Shown one piece after another: positions 9,301 to 15,267 of a stretch of 24,523 bases of DNA. The notes below the pieces were generated by a model. It saw nothing but the letters and a program-made list of their open reading frames with translations, searched no databases and was not told the origin of the DNA. This stretch comes from a virus. The stretch's first letter is position 1; every line of letters begins with the position of its first letter. A program made the position numbers and the translations under genes. Where the stretch lies: positions 1 through 24,523 of IMG/VR virus record IMGVR_UViG_3300027708_000287; one strand, 5' to 3'.

Positions 9301-9710
9301 ATTACATCACCATTTTGAAACTGTGAACCAGATTTGTATGAAACAACTAATGTTGCTGGATCTGTACCAGTTGCAGCAGCATAGGCAAGTACACGAGCAA
9401 TAACTGTGCCTGTGGCATTCTTAACTAACAAACCATCAAATTGAGTGATATCAATTGCAGTATTATTATACGTGGATTGTAATTTGATATAATAACAGTT
9501 AAAGTTTGTTGTTACTTGTCCACCAGTGACTGGTGAATTTTGTTTGAAGATGTTATCAGCAAACTTTGTAACTTGATCCTGTAAAATTGTTTGTGCCTGA
9601 GTCAGTTCTCTGGCCTGAACAGCCCGACCAGGTTTAAACAAAATACGATGAAAGTTTTTTGTTTGGTCAAAATCATCGTAATATGGATCAACGTTAAAAT
9701 TCAGAGACAT
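3399..9710 (-). CDS. Giant DUF4815-type baseplate/tail structural protein
   Basis: At 2103 residues this is the largest gene in the window. The N-terminus (DPYYDDFDQTKNFHRILFKP, then GRAVQARELTQAQTILQDQV and SPVTGGQV) is the signature of the DUF4815 family of phage tail proteins. Other segments recalled from this family are DFRPAR near residue 867, the helical RYTMQDIAGLESRINNIQYY near residue 980, ILPYIRPQQIIARARG near 1260 and NPWDPVAQTFIVD near 1547. A beta module with GxxRTITSYNG occurs near residues 437-510 and again near 1383-1450. A GxGY module lies near 1872-1955. The gene follows gp8 by 10 bases with a strong ribosome site (AAAAGGAAAAAAATG). Its place matches T4 genes 9-12, so it probably builds the baseplate periphery or fibre attachment. 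That role is inferred from position, and no enzymatic motif was recognised. Confidence 0.85.
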   Translation of the reverse strand: MSLNFNVDPYYDDFDQTKNFHRILFKPGRAVQARELTQAQTILQDQVTKFADNIFKQNSPVTGGQVTTNFNCYYIKLQSTYNNTAIDITQFDGLLVKNATGTVIARVLAYAAATGTDPATLVVSYKSGSQFQNGDVIYDSVSNLAAQAITTAATGQSSVASIAQGVFYILGNFVQISASTIILEKYSNVPTKRVGLTITETIYDYINDSSLLDPAVGASNYQAPGADRYFIGLSLDTRFIALGDDQNFVELVRVENGVVANLVEGSVYNVIDDYFAKRDYETNGDYVVEDYKLTPRTTLVTTDPSANTYTLTVGKGLAYVHGYRIQNATNVDLVTNRARTTASQNNTPVFIDYGSYFYVDTVRGSSGAFFDVTTGQTIDLHCVPSYNISTTNTATYNATVVATGYLRNFVYDHNTTDADANSYVFKAFVNDVQNAVLSANVISGTANTVTLPGTYSQANTSYVGVNISITKGTSAGDFRTITSYNGVTRVATVNQNWTVTPDTTSVFQLNFDIKDIDTVVYSDTTSFPATIKSYANINVSGRVGGVSTGATILENPGAPELIYNVGTPYVASLTSASYNTQQLNRGVAFTVTGGSAVATITYTGDYAGVVKHLGAAGASLSSDVIKQNFMIVVTNKGSSSLNVGEIVPWTTKGGTVVLSSDLATATLSIPVANVSNGFTATVLEKVYASTADNSSHFLKYKNLITANTQQVKTTGTQVNTYTFVDDTSLTSTGQVYIQNAGLVTAGSKQSLYLADVKSIVKIIDTGASGTVPTYANLASYIDVTANYTFDNGQRDNYYDHASITLNPGAPQPKGNILVFLNYYQHTGGDGYFGLTSYLSSTKPETYQNIPIYISKGGTTYPLRDSVDFRPARINASVTFAFKYNNAGDNRYGVFIPTDLSTFTTNYSYYLGRKDKLVLTKDRSFQMIEGAPSINPLVPTEPDGSLVIANLTHRPYTGYIPTEAPAGTVADLSIDKVKHKRYTMQDIAGLESRINNIQYYASLNLLEQKTSSLQISDAYGLNRFKNGILVDDFSSFATADTLNSDYYATINRRDRFMTATQNVQNFPLKSLATVYNMNNLDTSADTVVNGVKTRGSSLGYAINTDGDINYYSLPYSTANVFSQKFASRTVNVNPFSVSLIDGSVSLSPNVDNWVDTNYSPSLLITDPNLQIFQAGSTTNLLQAGDWKTVPGTTVTNVSERYVEGHGINPSLYGYVGYHEVATYNYSEQTQTNILGSYDKLGNTYSLNNGYIQDISILPYIRPQQIIARARGMLFNTTVKYYFDNTDVTNYVRKGNIIELTGVSGTFAEGDIIGYYSSGAFTPTARILGVYVKTSGVRLYVAADPYTTTYTTNGVMQNAFFNAAGAYTSTSASGTVSSSSHFGGRITNVANTTTITISSLAPTGNTNFVGNTFYVCAGTGVGQSATVTAYNGVTKTITLSTGITAANNDIYSIGSFSTDEAGSTYGVFNLPANTFHNGQRVLRIDNKINGNLGTETTYAEGTFYSEGLQTKAQQVDFGASPAGAKNTFNQVNAKAEVSIARIYNPWDPVAQTFIVDKTNYPNGLFLNSATFFFASKPTADDSSITLSIVGTQNGYPSGDTLDHSVVTLSPNLVNVSTTPQYLDSTAATKFTFSAPVYIQPGVLYSFIMKSSSSQYTLWTASNGDTALSSSVKNLPTDPLPSIITKIGSAPYVGGLFISQNSQTWTADQNQSLMMVVDRCVFSTSSTPTIQYVVPNKLPQRTLIDESINYYMNANNVSKTINAVTSSDVYIDAFNITTTDFVPTTTSIGYSYNATLVGGTASGITNINPGKYGTPTNDDIYLSDGKGERILQANSNTSFSLYAQLKTADNSVSPIISDAGLSTYGIRWNINNAELSNSVITLTSGGTSYNANTTSVTVSAPTGSGGTQAYAAANIVGGIVQSVYLTSNGAGYITTPTITITDANTTPGTGATAVITGETSKSGGNVLAKYVTKKVVLDPTFDSGDLNVYMTAYRPVNTDINVYYKILNRNDTQKFNDGSWQLMTKVNNSGSLYSQTRSDTYEFVFAPGTSGTDQGYVTYTSITGQTYTSFSQFAIKVVMTSSDHTYTPFATDLRVIALPTNVNTTF
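3845..4095 (-). repeat. GxGY beta-repeat module in DUF4815 protein
   Basis: Near residues 1872-1955 lie two consecutive units, ITLTSGGTSY followed by VTVSAPTGSGGTQAYAAA, and VYLTSNGAGYITTPTITITD followed by TGATAVIT. The same pattern recurs in the gp6, gp7-position and gp8 proteins. The boundaries are approximate. Confidence 0.75.
5360..5560 (-). repeat. TAYNG beta module, copy 2, in DUF4815 protein
   Basis: The segment TTTITISSLAPTGNTNFVGN, then GTGVGQSATVTAYNGVTKTI and LSTGITAANNDIYSI, matches in layout the segment encoded near 8180-8400. There it reads NTVTLPGTYSQANTSYVG, TSAGDFRTITSYNGVTRVAT and WTVTPDTTSVFQL. Two diverged copies of one domain therefore lie in the same protein about 900 residues apart. 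The boundaries are approximate. Confidence 0.7.
8180..8400 (-). repeat. TSYNG beta module, copy 1, in DUF4815 protein
   Basis: Residues of about 437-510 contain NTVTLPGTYSQANTSYVG, then TSAGDFRTITSYNGVTRVAT, ending in WTVTPDTTSVFQL. This is the N-terminal partner of the related copy near 5360-5560. I have seen similar modules in other phage structural proteins, but the structural role is not known to me. Confidence 0.7.
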
Positions 9711-9720
9711 TTTTTTCCTT

Positions 9721-11121
9721 TTAGTAACCTAGTACTATTCTTATTTGTTCTATACCGTCAGAACTTCTTTGTACACCACTTCTATTTTCGAGATATGAAA
9801 CGTATCCAGAAAGAACAGCAAAATCTGGTGTTGTATAAGACAATAGAGTTCTATTTGTTTTTGGTACGTTTCTCACAGGTGCATTTGTTGTTAATGTTCC
9901 TGTTGTATTTATTAGCCTTAGGACATTGGTTGATGTATTAAAGCTTAATGCAATTGCTGTAAATGTAGCATTGTTGATATTATCGTCTGGTCCTTGAAAT
10001 ATAACTTCATCTGGAACATATGTTCCAAAACCAGGTGCCACAATTAAATCAGTAGTTGTCTTATAAATGGCACTATTGGCCGGTAAAGTATTATTTATTC
10101 CTAAACCTCTGGCCGTTGCTTGTGAAGCAAGAGATGATGGATTGATGACCAAACCTAGTTGGTGGAAGTCAATATCTGTTGGTATAATACCACCTTCAGA
10201 ACCATTAAATTCTGATGTAAACATGATATGTGAACAACCCAATTCAGATATCGGATCAAATCCGTGGCCACCAACTGGAGATGTTGGTGCTTCTGCTATT
10301 GCACCTGAACCTAATGTTGATGAAATTATGACATTAGCGTAAGTATAATTAGAACCTGGATTTGTAACGATAATATCTTTAATAACTCCAGAAACAACAT
10401 TCGCTGATGCTACAACACCAGATCCATCTCCTGTGACTTTAATTGTAATGGCAGCATTTGCTGGATCATATCCTGAACCGCCATTTGTCACGTTGATAAC
10501 ATCAATTGAACCGGCACCAGCCGTGTTTATCAACGGACTAGGTGTGTTAGCACCAACCGAAACTGGAATCCATGTCTTATCCATAAACTTTACTTTTAAA
10601 CCAGTATCAATTGTATAGATGTATTTCCACTTATATCCGTCTGTTCCAGTAAAAATATTATTCGTATTATATGTACCAGGTTCAAAGTATGGTTCTATTG
10701 TAGATGGCTGGTCATTGTTGTTCCATAAACACTTAAAGACTTGGTCATATTTGTTCTTGGCATAGAATATGTGAATTAAATTGCCGTTTGCATCCAACTC
10801 AATCATATCAATATCATCTTGGTAATGTTCATAGACAGTACCACTTGTCCAGTCAATTCTTTGAATAACAGGAGAAATATCATTGATGCCAATTAATTTG
10901 GCTACAAACATATTCTTTTGAACTTGCTTGATGTATTTAACGTCTGCTGTTGGTGCTGATGGATTATTATCATCATCCCAAGGTAATACTTTAGAAAGAA
11001 AACAATATGTGGTAGCTACAGGAATATTATAATATGGTGCTGACACAGCAGCAGGAGCCACATAAGTGAGTTCGACCGCTGATACTTTAGCGCCAGTTGT
11101 GATGATATTTTTATTTGCCAT
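9721..11121 (-). CDS. gp8: gp8-like baseplate wedge protein
   Basis: A 466-residue protein of the T4 gp8 family, a dimeric wedge component that binds gp6, gp7 and gp10 in T4. Family features are the N-terminus TTGAKVSAVELTYVAP, the block KYIKQVQKNMFVAKLI at residues 62-77, TDGYKWKYIYTIDTG at 160-174, and the C-terminal ENRSGVQRSSDGIEQIRIV. T4 gp8 is about 334 residues. Part of the excess is a two-unit GxGY module at residues 204-279 (VINVTNGGSGYDP, IIVTNPGSNYTYA). The gene lies between the fibre-like gene (stop 11136) and the DUF4815 gene, keeping the T4 order 6-7-8 apart from that one added gene. An AATAAATA box lies four bases before the ATG. There is no obvious Shine-Dalgarno. Confidence 0.88.
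   Translation of the reverse strand: MANKNIITTGAKVSAVELTYVAPAAVSAPYYNIPVATTYCFLSKVLPWDDDNNPSAPTADVKYIKQVQKNMFVAKLIGINDISPVIQRIDWTSGTVYEHYQDDIDMIELDANGNLIHIFYAKNKYDQVFKCLWNNNDQPSTIEPYFEPGTYNTNNIFTGTDGYKWKYIYTIDTGLKVKFMDKTWIPVSVGANTPSPLINTAGAGSIDVINVTNGGSGYDPANAAITIKVTGDGSGVVASANVVSGVIKDIIVTNPGSNYTYANVIISSTLGSGAIAEAPTSPVGGHGFDPISELGCSHIMFTSEFNGSEGGIIPTDIDFHQLGLVINPSSLASQATARGLGINNTLPANSAIYKTTTDLIVAPGFGTYVPDEVIFQGPDDNINNATFTAIALSFNTSTNVLRLINTTGTLTTNAPVRNVPKTNRTLLSYTTPDFAVLSGYVSYLENRSGVQRSSDGIEQIRIVLGY
10285..10512 (-). repeat. GxGY beta-repeat module inserted in gp8
   Basis: Residues 204-279 of the gp8-like protein form two related units: IDVINVTNGGSGYDP with ITIKVTGDGSGVVASANV, and IKDIIVTNPGSNYTYA with VIISSTLGSGAIAEA. 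The block falls in the middle of gp8, between conserved wedge segments, and helps explain why this gp8 is longer than the T4 protein. Confidence 0.8.
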
Positions 11122-11125
11122 GTTT

Positions 11126-11133
11126 TATTTATT
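11126..11133 (-). promoter_or_regulatory. Late-promoter-like AATAAATA box before gp8
   Basis: The leftward strand reads AATAAATAAAACATGG, which matches the NATAAATA late-promoter form of T4-like phages. It ends only four bases before the start codon, so transcription from it would begin at or inside the gene. Similar octamers also occur by chance in this AT-rich coding sequence. It may therefore be only an A-rich translation-initiation region. Confidence 0.3.
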
Positions 11134-11135
11134 CG

Positions 11136-12473
11136 TTAGTTTCCGACTCTCATTACTGCATAATTCAATACAATAGCGTCTGAGTGAGATGAACCGCCAC
11201 CAGAATCGGCATTATATACTGTGATGTTAAAACTACCAACGGCAACTTTACTTACAGTAACGAGATAGGGATTTGGTGATGTTACTCCGTTTTGCACATT
11301 TACAATAATAATATCATTAACGTGCTGGACATAACTATTATTGACTGTGAATGCGACATATGCTTGACCAGCTAATGCAGCATTATTCATAGTAATTACA
11401 CCAGAAATACCATTTGAAGTAACTGCCGTAGATTTATTAGTTAACTGTGTTACGTTAGAGTTTGCAGTCGCAGAACCATACACAAAAGTATTTCCTAACA
11501 ATGTATTGGCGGTAAGATTACCCAATACAACTACATTCTTACTAAATGTTGCTGTGTTTGATGTGAATGAATCAACAGATATACTTTGACCTGATGAGTT
11601 GGCAATTAGATTCCCAGTCAATGTCAATGATTGTAACTGAATTATGGCAGTATTTTGAACTGCTGTATTGGCAACACCAAATGCAGCGTTTGCTTGTGTA
11701 AATGCTGATGAAATACTTGTATTTTGTGTTGTGTTTATACCAGTATTAGTATTTGACTGTGTATAAACAGCATTTGCTTGGATAAAAGCACCGTTAGCAT
11801 ATAGAGATGCTGAATTGGCAGTATAACTTGGTGTATTTGCCTGTATAAATGCTGCATTGGCATATGTTCCTGCTGAACCTAAAGCTGTATTTTGTACTGT
11901 ACCATCAGCAAACACCAAACCTTTGTTGATTATAATTGCTGATGAATTCATTCTGGCAACAACATTCTCTGTTGAACCGCCACCAGCTATGAAACGAATC
12001 TCTTTACCTGTCGTAGTAGAACCAACGATTAGGTTACCACCCCATGTATTAGATGTGCTACCTTGAGCATAGATGTAACCATCTAGACGATTAACTGCCG
12101 TACCAATATTATTAAATTCAGAACCTGGTTGATAATCTTTATTAACATAACCAACGTCAATGAAGTAAGTGGAGTCTGTACCTGTATTGGCAGTAACCAC
12201 AATATCAGCAGAACCGCCATCGTTTGTATTGACAAGGTTTGTTTGAATATAAGATTGACCACCTAAAGCGAACTGAGCAATCGTATTAGGTAATGTTACT
12301 GGATTTCCACCAACATTCAATACTTCATTTGAATACAGACCTTGTGCCAAGGTGTGTGCTGTGAATTTGCCTGTTATACCTGATGGAATATCCACACCCA
12401 TCAACAAAGTGTTGGCTGTATTGGCATTAATTGTCGTAATTGCTGATAACTCTGAAATTTTTACTGATGACAT
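11136..12473 (-). CDS. Fibre-like virion structural protein with QAN repeats
   Basis: A 445-residue protein. Residues 1-22 (VKISELSAITTINANTANT) and the beta-rich middle at 65-195 (YFIDVGYVNKDYQ, DGYIYAQGS, GKEIRFIAGGG, FADGTVQNTA) resemble N-terminal parts of marine phage fibre proteins. Residues 203-276 carry a periodic ANAAFIQAN/ANGAFIQAN/TQANAAF repeat, likely a long helical or coiled segment. Residues 335-445 (VTQLTNKSTAVTSNGISGVI, AYVAFTVNN, VAVGSFNITVYN, DAIVLNYAVMRV) form a C-terminal beta domain I have seen in several phage structural proteins. It sits between the gp7-position gene and gp8, where T4 has nothing. AGGA lies 8 bases before the ATG. A fibre or baseplate-attached decoration is the likely role. 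Confidence 0.72.
   Translation of the reverse strand: MSSVKISELSAITTINANTANTLLMGVDIPSGITGKFTAHTLAQGLYSNEVLNVGGNPVTLPNTIAQFALGGQSYIQTNLVNTNDGGSADIVVTANTGTDSTYFIDVGYVNKDYQPGSEFNNIGTAVNRLDGYIYAQGSTSNTWGGNLIVGSTTTGKEIRFIAGGGSTENVVARMNSSAIIINKGLVFADGTVQNTALGSAGTYANAAFIQANTPSYTANSASLYANGAFIQANAVYTQSNTNTGINTTQNTSISSAFTQANAAFGVANTAVQNTAIIQLQSLTLTGNLIANSSGQSISVDSFTSNTATFSKNVVVLGNLTANTLLGNTFVYGSATANSNVTQLTNKSTAVTSNGISGVITMNNAALAGQAYVAFTVNNSYVQHVNDIIIVNVQNGVTSPNPYLVTVSKVAVGSFNITVYNADSGGGSSHSDAIVLNYAVMRVGN
11646..11867 (-). repeat. QAN/ANAAF repeat tract in fibre-like protein
   Basis: Residues 203-276 repeat the motif A-N-x-A-F/Y-x-Q-A-N, as in TYANAAFIQAN, LYANGAFIQAN and AFTQANAAFGVAN. Related motifs (AAAFLQANGAF, IFIQANSAYSRAN) lie in the 926-residue fibre, which suggests a shared structural solution for the two proteins. 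Confidence 0.75.
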
Positions 12474-12477
12474 TGTT

Positions 12478-15267
12478 TTATCCTAAGAGAATGATTTGAC
12501 CATCTTCTGTTGTTATTGTTCTACCGTCTTCTGTTATTAACTGTGGAATATATTGTAAACCAATAGGTCCATAAATTATAATATTATTACCTGTAGCTGA
12601 GAATGTTCTGTTAACTGCCAAATAAGAATTTGTTGTTGATGTTAAATTGGCAGTCAGATAAATCTTACCATTGATATAGTCTACCGATGATACTGTTTTG
12701 CTTGTGTTATTATCAACAAGAACTTTATCTCCAGCATATACAATATCTTTCAACGGATATGCTGTGTTACTATAATTTCCATTGTTTACAATATCGTAGG
12801 TACCAGTCAAGGTGTTAATATTTATGACATTGGCACCAGAGTTTCCTGTAACCGTGGCAACATTTGCAAAAGTTAACCAAATATTGCTTGATAATGTAAT
12901 TGTATTTGATGTTGTATCAACCTTAACAATTTCAGCGTGTACATTTGGACCATTTGTTGGTGTGATTGTAATACTAGAATTACTTGTAAAGATATAATTA
13001 GCAATATTTGAACCAGTAAGGTTATTAAACGATATAATATTATTACTTTTATTAGTAAAGTCTGTTGTCATTGTGACACCAGATGCTGGATAATTTGTGT
13101 AATATTGTAATGTGTGACCTTGATTCAAGGCTTCAAAACCATGGAAACTATAACTTGTATTTGATTTCAGAGCGTTACGACCAATTATATTCATACCAGT
13201 TGGATGTAACAATTTCAACAATACACTTCTATATTTTGCAATTTCTTTTTCTACTGTAATCTGGTATGTAAAATTATTATAGATTGTGCTTTGTAGAACG
13301 TCAAACGAACTTGGTTGTCCTTGTGTAGTCAGGTATTGTCCTTGGCTAATCACAAGACCGTTCAAGAATGATGCTGTGCCTTTGGCAGTACCATCACCGT
13401 AATTTTTATAACCATTAGAATTATATGATGCATCATACTGTGTATTGGCCATAACCATGTGAATATTTTTATCAATATTCAATAATTTAGTTGAGTCTGG
13501 ATTAGAATTGTAGTTGAATACCCTCAATCTAAACAATGAAAGTGTTGGATCACCATTAACTTGCAACACCGCAGTAGAATCAACTGTTGCCAAATAAGTT
13601 GACACATTAATGTTTGCGCCTTGATAAATCGTATCACCTTTAGTTGGCAAATTAATGATTGAAACATTAGATACCACAATATCTTGTACCTTTATTGATA
13701 CATTTGGTGTTGTTATATAATCTTCACCTGGATCAATAACATTAATTGTTGTAATAGAACCAGCACGGTCTGTAACAATAGAGAATGTGGCACCATCACC
13801 TAGAATTCCCGGTACATATAATACAGCACCTGATGCCGATACATTCGCTGAATTGACTGTTACTCCTGGTAAATAACTAGTTGAATATCCCATACCACCA
13901 ACAGGATAATATGATTGAGCAGCAACATAAGCTACGTTTGTGATTGCACCATTTGCTGCAACTGTAATCACATTTGCAGCGGCACCTAGGCCACTTCCAC
14001 CCGTAAACACAATCTTGTCGTTTGCTTGATAACCTAATCCACCATTAGTAATTTGTATTGGTGCTAATATACCTAAAAGCTTTAAATCTGTATATGTTTC
14101 AATGTCTGTGATATAATCTGATTCTGCTGTAACTAATGGTGGAACTGTAATACCACCTCCACCATTATTAACAATCACAGAAGAAATTGGATATGTTGTA
14201 AGTGATGTGAAAGTTAAAGCATTTGCTAAAGTTGTATTGGCATTTGAGGTTGCAATATTTGAGAAAAAATAATTTGTATTTCCAATTAAAATATCTTTTT
14301 TTAATCCTATTGAATCGATAGGTATCAAAGCAACATTGGATCTTTTTCTATAATCTGGATCCAAAGAACCAATCGTTGCATTAGCTCCATATGTTGGTGA
14401 AATAACAATCTGTGTATTTGGTGAGAATGTATATCCATAACCACTCGTTATTACACCAATACTTTGTATAGAACCTTTGGTTGTTTCAGAAATTTCAGCA
14501 GTAGCACCGATGCCTGTATTTGAATTTAACCCACCATAGACAACTACAGGGTCACCTACCTGATATAATAAACCTCTATTTTTAGGATCAATTCTTAGTT
14601 GGCTAATTTGACCTACAATTTTTGCTCTGAGTGGCTGGCCACTAAACAAGACATCTTGATTGGCATTATTAACTACACGAACAAATTCACCCGATTCAAA
14701 CAATCTTTCAATATTTGAAATGAATACTTCCATTTTAGTGCCAGCAACTACAGCAGTCTCTACTGTTGCAATAGATTTGGTTGTTTCACCAAATAACCTA
14801 TAATTGGCAATATTTAAAAAGTTTAAATTGGTTGATGCTAGTTTTAACGATTTGGCTACATACCAAGTACCAGAAGATGCTTTGAGAACAGCCTCCTTGG
14901 TATAAAATATATCAAAATCAGAATTATAAAGTACTTTAAAAAGAAATTGATATGATGCCGGTGTACCTTTGGTTTGATACAATTCTCTAGCAAACTTAAC
15001 TGCTTTCTGTTTGTCAATTAATATATCTTTTGGAAAATATGGTAAGAAATCATTTGTGAAGTAATCCAAAAATTCATCAGTTGTTTGGTCAACATCTTTA
15101 TAATTTAAAAGATTCTTGGTTCTCTCTGTTACTTTACCATTCTGTTCCATCCACTCATAGTAAGCGGTCAAGAACAGATTAAAATTCGCATAGTCGGGAT
15201 TATCCCGAACAAATTCAGGAAGCTGTGATGATATCAGTATCGAGGTGTTTTGGCCGTTTGCTATCAT
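12478..15267 (-). CDS. Large baseplate wedge protein in the gp7 position
   Basis: A 929-residue protein directly after gp6, where T4 has gene 7 (1032 residues). The N-terminal 130 residues are helical and aromatic-rich (SSQLPEFVRDNPDYANFNLF, TAYYEWMEQNGKVTERTKNL, LYQTKGTPASYQFLFKVLY). From memory this is conserved in marine T4-like phages. Residues 223-528 are a run of GxGY-type beta units (IGVITSGYGYTFSPNTQI, IQITNGGLGYQANDKIV, INVIDPGEDYITTPNVSI). The C-terminal end (QLITEDGRTITTEDGQIILL) carries a TEDG repeat. The start codon overlaps the gp6 stop as ATGA, so translation is probably coupled. I could not recognise T4 gp7 sequence motifs. Equivalence to gp7 rests on order, size and the company of gp6 and gp8. 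Confidence 0.7.
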   Translation of the reverse strand: MIANGQNTSILISSQLPEFVRDNPDYANFNLFLTAYYEWMEQNGKVTERTKNLLNYKDVDQTTDEFLDYFTNDFLPYFPKDILIDKQKAVKFARELYQTKGTPASYQFLFKVLYNSDFDIFYTKEAVLKASSGTWYVAKSLKLASTNLNFLNIANYRLFGETTKSIATVETAVVAGTKMEVFISNIERLFESGEFVRVVNNANQDVLFSGQPLRAKIVGQISQLRIDPKNRGLLYQVGDPVVVYGGLNSNTGIGATAEISETTKGSIQSIGVITSGYGYTFSPNTQIVISPTYGANATIGSLDPDYRKRSNVALIPIDSIGLKKDILIGNTNYFFSNIATSNANTTLANALTFTSLTTYPISSVIVNNGGGGITVPPLVTAESDYITDIETYTDLKLLGILAPIQITNGGLGYQANDKIVFTGGSGLGAAANVITVAANGAITNVAYVAAQSYYPVGGMGYSTSYLPGVTVNSANVSASGAVLYVPGILGDGATFSIVTDRAGSITTINVIDPGEDYITTPNVSIKVQDIVVSNVSIINLPTKGDTIYQGANINVSTYLATVDSTAVLQVNGDPTLSLFRLRVFNYNSNPDSTKLLNIDKNIHMVMANTQYDASYNSNGYKNYGDGTAKGTASFLNGLVISQGQYLTTQGQPSSFDVLQSTIYNNFTYQITVEKEIAKYRSVLLKLLHPTGMNIIGRNALKSNTSYSFHGFEALNQGHTLQYYTNYPASGVTMTTDFTNKSNNIISFNNLTGSNIANYIFTSNSSITITPTNGPNVHAEIVKVDTTSNTITLSSNIWLTFANVATVTGNSGANVININTLTGTYDIVNNGNYSNTAYPLKDIVYAGDKVLVDNNTSKTVSSVDYINGKIYLTANLTSTTNSYLAVNRTFSATGNNIIIYGPIGLQYIPQLITEDGRTITTEDGQIILLG
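13684..14601 (-). repeat. GxGY beta-repeat array in the gp7-position protein
   Basis: Residues 223-528 contain four or five diverged units with the pattern V-x-x-x-G-x-G-Y, a short gap, P-x-V/I-x-I, then G-x-G-A-x-A. Examples are GVITSGYGYTFSPNTQIVIS, ITNGGLGYQANDKIVFTGGS followed by GLGAAANV, and VIDPGEDYITTPNVSIKVQ. This is the longest array of the module in the window. Confidence 0.75.

Noticed and set aside
9591-9941. Open frame on the rightward strand across the gp8/DUF4815 junction
   Set aside because: It is antisense to two clear structural genes, has a low-complexity Phe/Leu-rich translation and no ribosome site. It is best explained as a shadow of the opposite strand, as are the other short antisense frames in this window.
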